Below are positions 1-8,387 of a stretch of DNA of 64,000 nucleotides, piece by piece. The stretch's first letter is position 1. Each line of letters begins with the position of its first letter. Under the pieces are notes generated by a model. It was not told the origin of the DNA and made no database searches. It saw only the letters and a program-made list of their open reading frames with translations. Source of the DNA: Clostridium sp. UBA699 (lineage in GTDB: Bacteria > Bacillota > Clostridia > Clostridiales > Clostridiaceae); contig DBML01000009.1 of NCBI GenBank assembly GCA_002298915.1, positions 1 through 64,000 on the forward strand, read 5' to 3'. A program made the position numbers and the translations under genes.

Positions 1-27
1 GATTGCGCCCATGCCGGGCGCACCAAA

Positions 28-65
28 CAAAGGGATACTCTGACTTGTCAGAATATCCCTTTTGC
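28..65. terminator. Bidirectional intrinsic terminator
   Basis: Long inverted repeat (arms about 29-44 and 47-62, one mismatch) with a T-rich run on both sides. On the minus strand it would end the hprK-aminopeptidase transcript. A second GC-rich hairpin (5-21) lies just before it without a T-run. Confidence 0.7.
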
Positions 66-83
66 GTTGTCTTGTATATGAAC

Positions 84-1490
84 TTATGCGTTCACAAGGA
101 AAGCATAGTACGCTCTCATCGTTTCGTATATGTCTGCCTTGCTTGCTATCTCGTATGGTGCGTGCATGTTGTGCAGTGCCACCCCGCTGTCGATTACTTC
201 CATGTCGTAGTTTGCGAGGATGTAGGCTATGGTACCGCCGCCGCCCACGTCTACCTTTCCAAGCTCGGATGTCTGCCAGGATACGTTCTCTTTGTCAAAA
301 ATGTTCCTAAGCTCAGCTATGAACTCAGGGTTCGCATCGTTGCTTCCAGCCTTGCCTTTTGATCCCGTGTACTTGTTGAGGACTATGCCCTTTCCGAAGT
401 ATGCGGAGTTCATTTTTTCCATAACCGATGCATATGCAGGGTCGTAGGCTGCAGTAACGTCGGAGGAAAGCATCTTGGATTTCGAGAGAGCTCTCCTGAT
501 GCTGATATCAGAATATCCCCCGCAAAGGTGGAGCACTTCCGCAAGGGTGTTTTCGAAGAATTTCGAGTGCATACCCGTAGCGCCCATGCTGCCCACTTCT
601 TCCTTGTCTACAAGCAGCGTGACGCAGGTCTTCTTGCAGGAATCCAGCTTCATCATGGCTTCGAAGGATGTGTAGGAGCAGACCCTGTCGTCATGTCCGT
701 AGGCCATGATCATGCTCTTGTCAAGGCCATAGTCCCTTGCTTTTCCTGCAGGCACAATCTCCAGCTCTGCTGATACGAAATCCTCTTCGCAGATGCCGTA
801 CTTCTTGTTAAGTATCTCCAGTACGTTCCTCTTGACCTTTTCCTTCGCGTCCTTCTCTCCAGTCCTTGCAGGCATGCTTCCTGCGAATATGTTTAGGTTC
901 TCTCCCTCTATCACTTCCGAAGCTTTCTTAGCCATCTGCTCAGCCGAAAGGTGTATGAGAAGATCAGAAACTCCGAAAACCGGATCGCTGTCGTCCTCCC
1001 CTATAACTACATTCACTTTCTCGCCGCTGCTCTTAACTACCACTCCGTGGATTGCCATAGGTGTCGTAACCCACTGGTACTTCTTTATGCCGCCGTAGTA
1101 GTGCGTCTTGAAGAATGCAAGCTCGGAATCCTCATATAGCGGATTCTGCTTGAGGTCAAGCCTCGGTGAGTCCACATGGGCTCCGAGTATGTTCATGCCC
1201 TTCTCCATGCATTCTTCCCCTATCATGAACAGGGCAAGAGCCTTGTCCCTGTTGTTGGCGTAAACCTTGTCTCCTGGCTTTAAAGAGCCGTTTTCGCTTA
1301 TGATCTCATTTATGTCCCTGTAGCCGTTTTCCCTGGCCCTGGCTACCATCTCGACAACGCATTCCCTTTCGGTCTTGCATTTCGACATGAACGCCTTGTA
1401 CCTATCTCCGAGCTCGAACACCTTTCCCAAGTCCTCTTCGCTGTACTTGTCCCAGGCGTACTCGTATTTTTTTGTAAGTGCTTTTTCCAT
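84..1490 (-). CDS. M18 family aminopeptidase
   Basis: Metallo-aminopeptidase of family M18, a cytoplasmic enzyme that removes N-terminal residues from peptides with a dinuclear metal centre. At 468 residues it has the usual family length. Visible signatures are HVDSPRLDLK (about 105-114), GHDDRVCS, DKEEVGSMGATG and, near the C terminus, HNMHAPYE, which hold the metal ligands and the general base. The ATG at 1490 follows AGGAGGGG at good spacing. It lies 18 nt behind the HPr kinase gene on the same strand, so the two are probably co-transcribed. The terminator at 28-65 ends the unit. The substrate preference (acidic or general) cannot be read from the sequence. Confidence 0.93.
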   Translation of the reverse strand: MEKALTKKYEYAWDKYSEEDLGKVFELGDRYKAFMSKCKTERECVVEMVARARENGYRDINEIISENGSLKPGDKVYANNRDKALALFMIGEECMEKGMNILGAHVDSPRLDLKQNPLYEDSELAFFKTHYYGGIKKYQWVTTPMAIHGVVVKSSGEKVNVVIGEDDSDPVFGVSDLLIHLSAEQMAKKASEVIEGENLNIFAGSMPARTGEKDAKEKVKRNVLEILNKKYGICEEDFVSAELEIVPAGKARDYGLDKSMIMAYGHDDRVCSYTSFEAMMKLDSCKKTCVTLLVDKEEVGSMGATGMHSKFFENTLAEVLHLCGGYSDISIRRALSKSKMLSSDVTAAYDPAYASVMEKMNSAYFGKGIVLNKYTGSKGKAGSNDANPEFIAELRNIFDKENVSWQTSELGKVDVGGGGTIAYILANYDMEVIDSGVALHNMHAPYEIASKADIYETMRAYYAFLVNA

Positions 1491-1508
1491 ATTGGGTTCC
1501 CCTCCTGT

Positions 1509-2471
1509 TTATGTCGGATTCTCGTCTTCAAGAAGCTCCGAATCAATTGTAGTTTTTTGACGCTTTCTGGATTCTTCCATGATCCTCGCGTCTATGGTAT
1601 CTGCAGGCGTAACCTTGGATACTAGGCCGTATCTGAAGTTGGCCGCAGCTGCCTCAACGATAACCGCAACGTTTCTTCCCGGCATTACCGGGATCTTGAT
1701 TTTGTTCACCTTGACATTGAGTATATCCGTATACTCCGGATCTACCCCAAGCCTGTCATAGTTCGCATCCTGCTTCCAGTGCTCGAGATGTATTACAAGG
1801 TGGATATTCTTGTTCTTGACCATTGAGCTCAGCCCGTAAAGTGCTGCGACGTCGATGATGCCCATACCTCTAACTTCCATCATGCCGGAAGTTATGTATG
1901 GGGCTCCTCCCTGGAGCACTCCGTCTATCTCCTTAATGTCGACTGCGTCATCAGCGCAAAGCCTGTGCCCCCTTTTGATGAGCTCAAGGGCGATCTCGCT
2001 CTTGCCTATGCCGCTCTCCCCTATCAGCAGGACGCCTACGCCGTATACATCCAGCAGGACGCCGTGCATCCTGACCTCAGGAGCCAGATTCGTGTCCAGA
2101 TAGCTGGTCATCCTCTTGATGAACCTCGTTGAGAGCAGGTCTGTCCTCAGGAGCCATCTCTTGTTCTTCCTCGCGTTCTCCAGAAGCTCCTGGTGAGGCT
2201 CAAGGTTCCTTGTCAGTATGGTGCACGGATTTGGGAATTCAAAGTACTTCCCTAGTCTTTTCTCCCTCAGCGCAGGCTGCATAGCGTCGAGGAAGCTCCA
2301 TTCGGCTTTGCCTATTATCTGGATCCTCTTGTTTGCGAAGTAATTGTAAAAGCCCGCAAACTGCAGGCCGGGCCTGTTTATGTCAGTAACCTCTATGATG
2401 TTGTTCTTTTCACCTTTAAGGATCACTTCAAGGTTAAAATCCCTGATAAGATCTTCAACGTTCATACTCAT
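1509..2471 (-). CDS. hprK: HPr kinase/phosphorylase
   Basis: Phosphorylates and dephosphorylates Ser46 of HPr, the sensor step of carbon catabolite control in Gram-positive bacteria. The protein has 320 residues, the normal length. The N-terminal domain is followed by the P-loop GESGIGKS (151-158), ADDAVDI (173-179) and the family signature MEVRGMGIIDV (198-208). H136 in RMHGVLLD is the expected catalytic His. Two ATG codons occur two codons apart (MSMN); the first, at 2471, is used here and follows GTGGTGG. It heads a probable two-gene unit with the M18 aminopeptidase and diverges from the phosphorylase at 2619. It implies a functional PTS or at least HPr elsewhere in the genome. Confidence 0.96.
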   Translation of the reverse strand: MSMNVEDLIRDFNLEVILKGEKNNIIEVTDINRPGLQFAGFYNYFANKRIQIIGKAEWSFLDAMQPALREKRLGKYFEFPNPCTILTRNLEPHQELLENARKNKRWLLRTDLLSTRFIKRMTSYLDTNLAPEVRMHGVLLDVYGVGVLLIGESGIGKSEIALELIKRGHRLCADDAVDIKEIDGVLQGGAPYITSGMMEVRGMGIIDVAALYGLSSMVKNKNIHLVIHLEHWKQDANYDRLGVDPEYTDILNVKVNKIKIPVMPGRNVAVIVEAAAANFRYGLVSKVTPADTIDARIMEESRKRQKTTIDSELLEDENPT

Positions 2472-2618
2472 ATATTACCACCACTCTAAGAATTTACATT
2501 TTTTGTGCTTTAACCTATACTAATTATTTTACAGTATTATTGAATATAATCAATAGCATCTTTACACAAACCGCACAAAACCTTAAAATATAGGTATTAC
2601 GTTTGAAAGGGTGATATA

Positions 2619-3401
2619 ATGAAGTTCGCAATAATAGGAGGCACCGGTGTCACAGACAGTTCATTTGCAGAAAACCTGCAGAGCATGACAGTCGATACCC
2701 CTTTTGGCATTGTAGAAGTAATGAAGGGACAGAGAGGAGCCCACGAGATCATTTTCCTCGAAAGGCATACTAAAGGCCACAAGCTCACACCTTCCCAGGT
2801 CAATTATAAAGGCAACATATACGCTCTCAAGAGTCTTGAGGTGGATTTTGTAGTCGCCACGACGGCGGTTGGCGGAGTCCAGAACTGCAAGGTAGGAGAT
2901 TTCATGATACTCGACCAGTTCATCGACTTCACAAAGAGCAGGGAGCTGACTTATTTCGGCGAAAAAGGCAGCGGCGTGGTTCACATGGATATGTCCGAGC
3001 CGTACTGCAGCACCCTCCGCAAAGCGCTTGCCGAGTCGATGGAAAGGTGCGGCGCAAAATACGTTAACAAGGGAACCTATGTCTGCACGGAAGGCCCGAG
3101 GTTCGAGACTCCTGCAGAAATAAACATGTTCAAGATACTCGGCGGCGATGTGGTCGGTATGACCAACGTCCCTGAGGTGGTCCTTGCCAGAGAGATGGGC
3201 CTGCACTACGCTACCATATCCCTGATCACTAACTATGCGGCAGGCATATCTGAAACACCTCTTTCGCACAAGGAGGTTCTCGAGTGCATGGACGAGATGG
3301 CAGGCATGCTTAGGTCTGTACTTCTGGACCTTATAGACAACGCCGAGTTAGACATCATATGCAGCTGCAAGCATTCCCTCGATGAACTGAACATGCTTTA
3401 G
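2619..3401 (+). CDS. MTAP/PNP-family nucleoside phosphorylase, probably 6-oxopurine type
   Basis: Purine nucleoside or methylthio-nucleoside phosphorylase: phosphorolysis of a purine nucleoside to free base and (methylthio)ribose 1-phosphate. It has 260 residues. Motifs are the N-terminal IIGGTGV, ERHTKGHKLTPSQVNY, TEGPRFETPAE (about 157-167) and GMTNVPEVVLAREMGLHYATISL. The base-recognition loop reads LITNYAAGI. In this family Asn here goes with 6-oxopurines (inosine, guanosine, methylthioinosine), whereas classical MTAP has Asp for adenine. I therefore prefer an MTI/inosine phosphorylase over adenine-specific MtnP, by inference. AAAGGGTG lies 6 nt before the ATG. The gene is monocistronic, with a terminator at 3418. 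Confidence 0.88.
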   Translation: MKFAIIGGTGVTDSSFAENLQSMTVDTPFGIVEVMKGQRGAHEIIFLERHTKGHKLTPSQVNYKGNIYALKSLEVDFVVATTAVGGVQNCKVGDFMILDQFIDFTKSRELTYFGEKGSGVVHMDMSEPYCSTLRKALAESMERCGAKYVNKGTYVCTEGPRFETPAEINMFKILGGDVVGMTNVPEVVLAREMGLHYATISLITNYAAGISETPLSHKEVLECMDEMAGMLRSVLLDLIDNAELDIICSCKHSLDELNML

Positions 3402-3417
3402 CAACCAGATAATGCCA

Positions 3418-3439
3418 AAGGCCCGCGAAAGCGGGCCTT
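3418..3439. terminator. Intrinsic hairpin between convergent genes
   Basis: A perfect 9-bp stem (AAGGCCCGC / GCGGGCCTT) closes a GAAA tetraloop and is followed by a T-rich stretch (weak run). It separates the phosphorylase from the convergent Fe-S fusion gene. Confidence 0.75.
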
Positions 3440-3479
3440 AAATCTTATATTGTATCTGACAGGCAGATATATGGAATAC

Positions 3480-5258
3480 TTATATATTTTTCACCTTCCA
3501 GCGGTTTAACCACTTCATTATTCTTCTCTCCGGGGCTGTCCTGAACTTTGAACGGCTGTCCCACCTTTCTCCGAAGACGAGGTCCAGTATGTGCACGGAC
3601 CTTTTGCCGGCGCCTGCCATTGCCTCCCTGCAGCTGGCGCAGTAGGCTATAACATGCTCACTCTCCATCTTTCCGGCGGCTTCCTCCGCCACCTTCCTCG
3701 CCATCTCCGGATTGACCGACGAGATCATGCCGCCTGCGCCGCAGCAGCTTGTTTTCTCCCTGGAGTGCTCACTCTCCTTTACCCTGTAGCCGAGGGAGCC
3801 GACAATTTTGCGGACAGAGTCATGGATCCCCGTTTCATACCTTGTTGGGCAGGAATCGTGTATCGTGAATTCGATGTCGCTCCCCTCACCTTTATTTTCA
3901 GCGCCCCCGGGCAGCCCCAGCTCGGCCATTACTTCCCAGAGGGACCTGACGTTGTACTGCGGGCTCTTCTTCTTTATCAGGATGTAGCAGTTCTGGCAGG
4001 CGGTTATGACCTCAGCTGCCCCCATCTCATCTATCATGTCTGTCAGCAGCCTGTATTTTTCTTCGAATAGGGCTTCGTCCCCTATCAGCTTCGCGGGCGA
4101 GCCGCAGCACTGCAGCACCATCTCTGTCCCCCCCAGCCCTTCCTGGAGGTACTTGAGTGTCTGCTTAACCAGGCCCGGGCCGTAGGCCGGCAGGCTGCAG
4201 CCCGGTAGAAACACCCTTTTTGCCGCCCCTGAGCAGCTGCCTGCTGCCGAACGGCCGCTCATCAGCTTTGAAGAAGCCATGCTCTGGTAAGCGTATACCC
4301 CTTTATGCCCCTTTAAAGGTGAAGTGCCGTTGTTCGCCCCGATTATTTCCCTTCTCATGCCCATGAACACCTCGCCCAAGTTGAGATCCTTCGGACAGTA
4401 ATGCTCGCATTTGCTGCAAAGGTTACAGGAGAACGGCACGATATCGTCGACGACCTTTCCTTCCCTGATATCCGAAGCGAATTTCTTCGGCGAACCGACG
4501 TGTTCGCAAAGCAGCCTGCAGTTCTTCATGCACGCCCTGCATTCCATGCACTCTTCCGAAACCTCCTGAAGAAGGCTCTCCACCGGCCTTTCGCCGAAGC
4601 AGCCTCGCCAGTTGCTTTCGATGTAACCCAGCGTGTTTCCGGGCACGGTGCTCCTGGGCTGGCTCATCAGTTCCCTTATGTCTTCCTTTGTGTCGATATC
4701 CCTGCAGCTCTCTTCTACCGAAACGGAAAGCCCGCTTTCTTCCGCTCTCCTGACAGTGCTTTCGAAAACCGTTTCGGTTCCCCAGCTTATGCCCGGCTCA
4801 AACAGTTCGTTGTGGGGGTTTTTCATGCCTAAAAGGTAATAGCCGCCGTCGAAGGTCGGCCCAATGCATACGTCTTTTGTGCTTAGGTTTTCGAAGGCCC
4901 TGAGCACTGCGGCTGCTTTCACCTCCGGTATGTCGGAGCCAATCAGTACAACCTTTCCATAGCCTTTGCCGAGGACATGTCCTATGGAATTTCGCATCCT
5001 GGCTCCAAGCTCCTCCCCTTCCTGAGGGAAAAGCTCGATGTAGTCCGGTGTTCCGGCTATGAGCCCGCTAGCTTCGAACTCGGGCGTGTACGTTACGAAT
5101 ATATCCAGCTTTCCTTTCAGTTCTCCGCACATCGCGAATATGTCCTTGAGGAAACACTCCTGCAGCTCTGCGCATTCCCTTCCCGAGTACACATCCATGA
5201 GCCTTGTCTTTGTTTTGTCGGGCACCGGGACCTTTGTCATTATTATCAGCGCATCCAT
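3480..5258 (-). CDS. Fusion: TIGR04282-type glycosyltransferase + 4Fe-4S/CCG oxidoreductase
   Basis: A 592-residue two-part protein. Residues 1-195 match the DUF2064/TIGR04282 glycosyltransferase family (called rSAM/selenodomain-associated transferase 1 or arsenosugar-type): N-terminal IIMTKVPVPDKTKTRL, GSDIPE (107-112) and DGGYYLLG (137-144). Residues 230-570 form a GlcF/heterodisulfide-reductase-like module. It has two 4Fe-4S motifs (C237/C240/C243/C247 and C278/C281/C284/C288) followed by two cysteine-rich CCG domains (CCGSPAK near 384 and CCGAGGM near 520). The ATG directly follows the stop of the TIGR04283 partner gene, so translation is coupled. The function is unknown; a redox role linked to assembly of a glycosylated product is inference. 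There is no frameshift: one continuous frame crosses the junction. Confidence 0.85.
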   Translation of the reverse strand: MDALIIMTKVPVPDKTKTRLMDVYSGRECAELQECFLKDIFAMCGELKGKLDIFVTYTPEFEASGLIAGTPDYIELFPQEGEELGARMRNSIGHVLGKGYGKVVLIGSDIPEVKAAAVLRAFENLSTKDVCIGPTFDGGYYLLGMKNPHNELFEPGISWGTETVFESTVRRAEESGLSVSVEESCRDIDTKEDIRELMSQPRSTVPGNTLGYIESNWRGCFGERPVESLLQEVSEECMECRACMKNCRLLCEHVGSPKKFASDIREGKVVDDIVPFSCNLCSKCEHYCPKDLNLGEVFMGMRREIIGANNGTSPLKGHKGVYAYQSMASSKLMSGRSAAGSCSGAAKRVFLPGCSLPAYGPGLVKQTLKYLQEGLGGTEMVLQCCGSPAKLIGDEALFEEKYRLLTDMIDEMGAAEVITACQNCYILIKKKSPQYNVRSLWEVMAELGLPGGAENKGEGSDIEFTIHDSCPTRYETGIHDSVRKIVGSLGYRVKESEHSREKTSCCGAGGMISSVNPEMARKVAEEAAGKMESEHVIAYCASCREAMAGAGKRSVHILDLVFGERWDSRSKFRTAPERRIMKWLNRWKVKNI

Positions 5259-5933
5259 CTACCTTGACTCCCCGTATATCTTATTCAGCCTGCTTGGAGA
5301 AACTCCTAGCAGGTACATTATCCTGATCCTGTGCATCAGCAGGTGCGTCCTAATCTGCCCGCCGTTTATGTAGCGCCTTGCAGAAGTTCCGATCCCCTTT
5401 TCCAGCAGCTTCATCCTGCCGGTCTTCCTTATAAGCCTGGAGAACTTGAAATCCTCCATAAGCTCCATGTCAGGGAAGCCTCCTGCTTCAAAAAAGGCAT
5501 CCTTTTTGACAAAAATCCCCTGATCTCCGTAAAAAAGCCCCGTGAGCAACGGCCTCCTGTTTGAGGTTTTGGATATATATCTCAAAAATCTCGTGTCATA
5601 GTCATAGAAGTATAAGGAGAAGCCTCCTCCCACATAGCCCTGCCCTACCGCTGCCTCGATGTGGCTGATCGAATCCTCGTCGAGCTTCGAATCCGCATGG
5701 ACAAACCAAAATATGTCGCCCGCTGCTGCCCTTGCCCCCTGGTTCATCTGGTTCGCACGGCCCTTCTCAGCCCTCAGTGTTCGTGCAAGCCTCCTGGCTT
5801 TCTCAAAGGTCCTGTCCTGGCTTCCGCCGTCCACCACTATGATTTCCTTGTCACCCTCCAGCGACTGGAGCCCGCCTATTATCCCCTCAATATTGTTTTC
5901 CTCGTTGTAAACCGGAACGATGATCGAAACCAA
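5259..5933 (-). CDS. TIGR04283-type GT2 glycosyltransferase
   Basis: Family 2 glycosyltransferase of the TIGR04283 group (rSAM/selenodomain-associated transferase 2), 224 residues. The N-terminal SIIVPVYNEENNIEG, VVDGGSQDRT and the WFVHADSKL segment (DXD-equivalent HAD) are typical, and the C-terminal GGQIRTHLLMHRIR region is characteristic of this subfamily. It is normally paired with TIGR04282, as here, where the partner follows without a gap. The start is TTG at 5933, preceded by an AAGGCGGTG ribosome binding site; no ATG is available in a suitable place. The acceptor and final product are unknown. Confidence 0.85.
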   Translation of the reverse strand: MVSIIVPVYNEENNIEGIIGGLQSLEGDKEIIVVDGGSQDRTFEKARRLARTLRAEKGRANQMNQGARAAAGDIFWFVHADSKLDEDSISHIEAAVGQGYVGGGFSLYFYDYDTRFLRYISKTSNRRPLLTGLFYGDQGIFVKKDAFFEAGGFPDMELMEDFKFSRLIRKTGRMKLLEKGIGTSARRYINGGQIRTHLLMHRIRIMYLLGVSPSRLNKIYGESR

Positions 5934-6060
5934 GCAATTGCACCGCCTTCATCTAATATTGTATCCAGATACATTATACATATTTTTCGACGCTTCATGG
6001 CGATCAATAGCTATATCGAATAGAAGCCTCTTCGTCTATAGCGTTCATTTATAGCTAACG

Positions 6061-6097
6061 AAAAAAAAGCCCGTGCTCCGGTTCGAGGAGCGCGGGC
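6061..6097 (-). terminator. Intrinsic terminator of glpX
   Basis: An 11-bp stem (6069-6079 with 6087-6097, one G.T pair) is followed on the minus strand by eight T residues (6061-6068). It lies 12 nt past the glpX stop. Confidence 0.9.
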
Positions 6098-6109
6098 GGT
6101 CATGCTGAG

Positions 6110-7081
6110 CTAGTCTACAAGGTTGCTTTTTTTCAGGTTGTGCACAGTCTCAACGAAACGGATGGTTTCGGTCGAGGAGCGCATAACGACAGAATGAGTC
6201 GTAGCGTATTCGTTCTTGTTGAATATGACCCCTTTCAAAAGGTCGCAGTCTGTTATGGCCGTTGCGGCGAAGTAAACGTCGTCCGATTTGACCAGGTCGT
6301 CTATCATAAGAACCTTGGAAACATCCGCTATGCCCATCTCTGCACATCTTTTCTCTTCGCTCTCGTTCATAGGGACGAGCTGTGCCTGCATGTCGCCGCC
6401 GAGGCATTTTATAGCCGCTGCGGAGATAACCCCTTCAGGTGCTCCTCCTGTTCCCATCATAAGGTCGACACCTGTCACCTCGAAGCCGCAGGCTAGGACG
6501 GCAGCAACATCTCCGTCTCCGAAAAGCTTGACCCTGCATCCGACTTCCCTTGCATCGCGGATTATGTAGTCGTGCCTTTCCCTCTCCTGTACCATTATGG
6601 TGAGCTCCTCCACAGGTTTGTTGAGGGCTCTGGCAACATTTATTATGTTCTCCCTCGGGGATTTGTTTATGTCTATTACACCCCTTGCACCCGGTCCCGC
6701 TGCGATCTTCTTCATGTACATGTCGGGCGCATGGAACAGGCTTCCCTTCGGTCCCATAGCAAGAACCGAGGTAGCGTTAGGGTGACCCTTCGCAATAAGG
6801 GTTGTCCCTTCGAGAGGATCAACGGCTATGTCCATCTCCAGCATGTCGTCGTCTCCGATTCCAACCTTCTGTCCTATGTAGAGCATTGGTGCTTCGTCCA
6901 GCTCTCCTTCTCCGATAACGACCGTCCCCCTTATGGGCATTAGGCCGAATGCCTTCTCCATCCCGTCTACCGCAGCCTGGTCAGCTGCTATCTTGTTTCC
7001 CTTGCCCATCCATTTTGAGGCTCTGAGCGCCGCCGATTCTGTTACCCTGATTAGCCCCATGGCCAAATCTGTTTTTATCAT
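6110..7081 (-). CDS. glpX: Class II fructose-1,6-bisphosphatase
   Basis: Hydrolyses fructose 1,6-bisphosphate to fructose 6-phosphate in gluconeogenesis (GlpX family, lithium-sensitive fold). It has 323 residues, full length. Motifs include AADQAAVDGME, the metal site GEGELDEAPML, DPLEGTTLIAKG and MGTGGAPEGVISAAAIKCLGGDMQ. GGAGGG lies just before the ATG. It is the last gene of a likely three-gene unit (acidic protein, flavoprotein, glpX) ended by the hairpin at 6061-6097. Together with HprK and an altered GAPDH in this window it fits a lifestyle with substantial gluconeogenesis. Confidence 0.95.
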   Translation of the reverse strand: MIKTDLAMGLIRVTESAALRASKWMGKGNKIAADQAAVDGMEKAFGLMPIRGTVVIGEGELDEAPMLYIGQKVGIGDDDMLEMDIAVDPLEGTTLIAKGHPNATSVLAMGPKGSLFHAPDMYMKKIAAGPGARGVIDINKSPRENIINVARALNKPVEELTIMVQERERHDYIIRDAREVGCRVKLFGDGDVAAVLACGFEVTGVDLMMGTGGAPEGVISAAAIKCLGGDMQAQLVPMNESEEKRCAEMGIADVSKVLMIDDLVKSDDVYFAATAITDCDLLKGVIFNKNEYATTHSVVMRSSTETIRFVETVHNLKKSNLVD

Positions 7082-7123
7082 TGAATATTCCCTCCGTATT
7101 CTGACAATTATAGAGCAGAAAGC

Positions 7124-7672
7124 TTATCCGCAAAACTGCCTGCCTCTTTCTGCAGCATTTTTTAGCATTTCCTGGTCATCCTTCACCTTCACAGCATCGG
7201 TGCCGTCAGCGTAAAGAGGCTCTGCAGCCTCTGCGTTCGTCAGAGAAAAGAACTGCTTCATCATAGCTTCGCAGTGGGAAAAGGCTTCTCTGCCTTTAAG
7301 CCCTGCGGTCATGAGGAGTATTCCCTTCTTCCTTTTGAAAGGCGACTGATCCCTGTGTATGAATTTTCTGCTCCAGTACACCTGGAACCTGTCGATGACG
7401 GTTTTGAGCGGAGCTGGAAAGGATGTGAAGTACATAGGCGACGCCACTACTATTGCGTCGCATTTTTCAGCCTTCTCGTAGAGTTCGTTAAGGTCATCGA
7501 AAACGCACCTCTTGTTGCTGGCGCAGAACTTGCAGTCCGTGCATGGCTTCACATTGAGCCCGAACACGTTGACCACCTCTGTCTCCCCTTTGCAGTCCTT
7601 TAGAAAGCTGTCGAGCAGAACGCCTGTGTTTCCGTTCCTGTCAGGAGAGGAAAACAATACTAAAGTTTTCAC
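7124..7672 (-). CDS. NADPH-dependent FMN reductase-like flavoprotein with Cys cluster
   Basis: Flavodoxin-fold FMN-binding reductase, 182 residues from the start chosen here. The phosphate loop SSPDRNGNT is near the N terminus and the flavin-binding ASPMYFTSFPAPLKTVIDR is central. Between them lies PCTDCKFCASNKRC, a compact CxxCxxC-x5-C motif as in iron-sulfur flavoproteins, so it may carry a 4Fe-4S cluster. The frame opens at a GTG at 7681, but GTG at 7672 has GAGG at 8 nt and gives the family-like N terminus MKTLVLFSSP, so I use 7672. The ribosome binding site overlaps the stop of the upstream gene. The physiological substrate is unknown. Confidence 0.85.
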   Translation of the reverse strand: MKTLVLFSSPDRNGNTGVLLDSFLKDCKGETEVVNVFGLNVKPCTDCKFCASNKRCVFDDLNELYEKAEKCDAIVVASPMYFTSFPAPLKTVIDRFQVYWSRKFIHRDQSPFKRKKGILLMTAGLKGREAFSHCEAMMKQFFSLTNAEAAEPLYADGTDAVKVKDDQEMLKNAAERGRQFCG

Positions 7673-7683
7673 ATCGCCCACCT

Positions 7684-8076
7684 CTAGTCTTCCAGGCTCT
7701 CCAGGATATCATCAATGCTGAAGACCGCATCCTGCTCATGGAATATGGCGATGAACTCGCTGAAATCGTCGTCCTCTTCAATCTGGTAGGATACGAACTG
7801 CGCCTTCGTTCCGGTATCCCCCATGACCTCCTCGACAATTTCGCCTACATTGTCCACTGCAAGCTCTGTCAGGTATGGAAGGTAGAACTCTTCGAACCAC
7901 GAATCATCCTTCTCTTTTCCAGCTTCATCATTCGCGTATGCTTCTGCAGCCTTAAGCTCATCCGAATCAAAATCGTAGTAGAACTTCACAGCCATATAAT
8001 CCTTTTCTTCCTTGACCACCTCGATGTCGCTCATCCCGCTCTCATCAAGGTATTCGAGTATCTTTTCCTTGTCCAT
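7684..8076 (-). CDS. Acidic hypothetical protein
   Basis: A 130-residue soluble, very acidic protein rich in Asp and Glu, with no membrane segment, signal peptide or cysteine motif. I do not recognise its family. ATG at 8076 has GAGGGG at 8 nt; an upstream in-frame TTG (8094) lacks a ribosome binding site. Its stop codon sits in the ribosome binding site of the flavoprotein gene, so the two are translationally linked and glpX follows. Function is unknown. Confidence 0.75.
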   Translation of the reverse strand: MDKEKILEYLDESGMSDIEVVKEEKDYMAVKFYYDFDSDELKAAEAYANDEAGKEKDDSWFEEFYLPYLTELAVDNVGEIVEEVMGDTGTKAQFVSYQIEEDDDFSEFIAIFHEQDAVFSIDDILESLED

Positions 8077-8274
8077 TTTACTACCCCTCAACAAAAAATT
8101 TTTTTTGGAAATATACAGGTTTTATAAGCTGAAATCAGCCCTTGTTGATTTAATTCTATCATATAAAAACCTATATTGCTAACATTTTTATTCGTGTCCG
8201 AAACGGCCCCGTTAATATTATTACACAAAAAAGTATAACCATAAATATCTGAATCTTCAAATTATTCCGCGTAT
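8077..8274. other. Intergenic region between divergent genes, no gene seen
   Basis: AT-rich divergent spacer between the acidic-protein operon (minus) and arginase (plus). I see no ORF with a ribosome binding site and no RNA structure. It must contain the promoter of the minus-strand operon, but no convincing -35/-10 pair stands out. The arginase-proximal part (8275-8387) is described separately. Confidence 0.5.
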
Positions 8275-8313
8275 ATGAAAAGTACTTTTCATCTGAAATA
8301 AAAAGTATATAAT
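8275..8313 (+). promoter_or_regulatory. Putative rocF promoter with palindromic operator
   Basis: A perfect 18-bp palindrome (ATGAAAAGTACTTTTCAT, 8275-8292) overlaps a possible -35 (TTTTCA, 8286-8291), 16 bp before a TATAAT -10 at 8308-8313. The leader then runs to AGGAGG before the arginase ATG. The palindrome suggests repressor control. TGAA/TTCA half-sites are 8 bp apart, not the 6 of an ARG box. Confidence 0.5.
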
Positions 8314-8387
8314 CATTATTTGTAGGTCAAAGACTGGAAAATCAAAAGTCGGCAAGCTATATAAAATCTATTAGGAGGTATAAATGA

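Noticed and set aside
8275..8292. ARG box (ArgR site) before arginase
   Set aside because: The half-sites TGAA and TTCA are 8 bp apart rather than 6.
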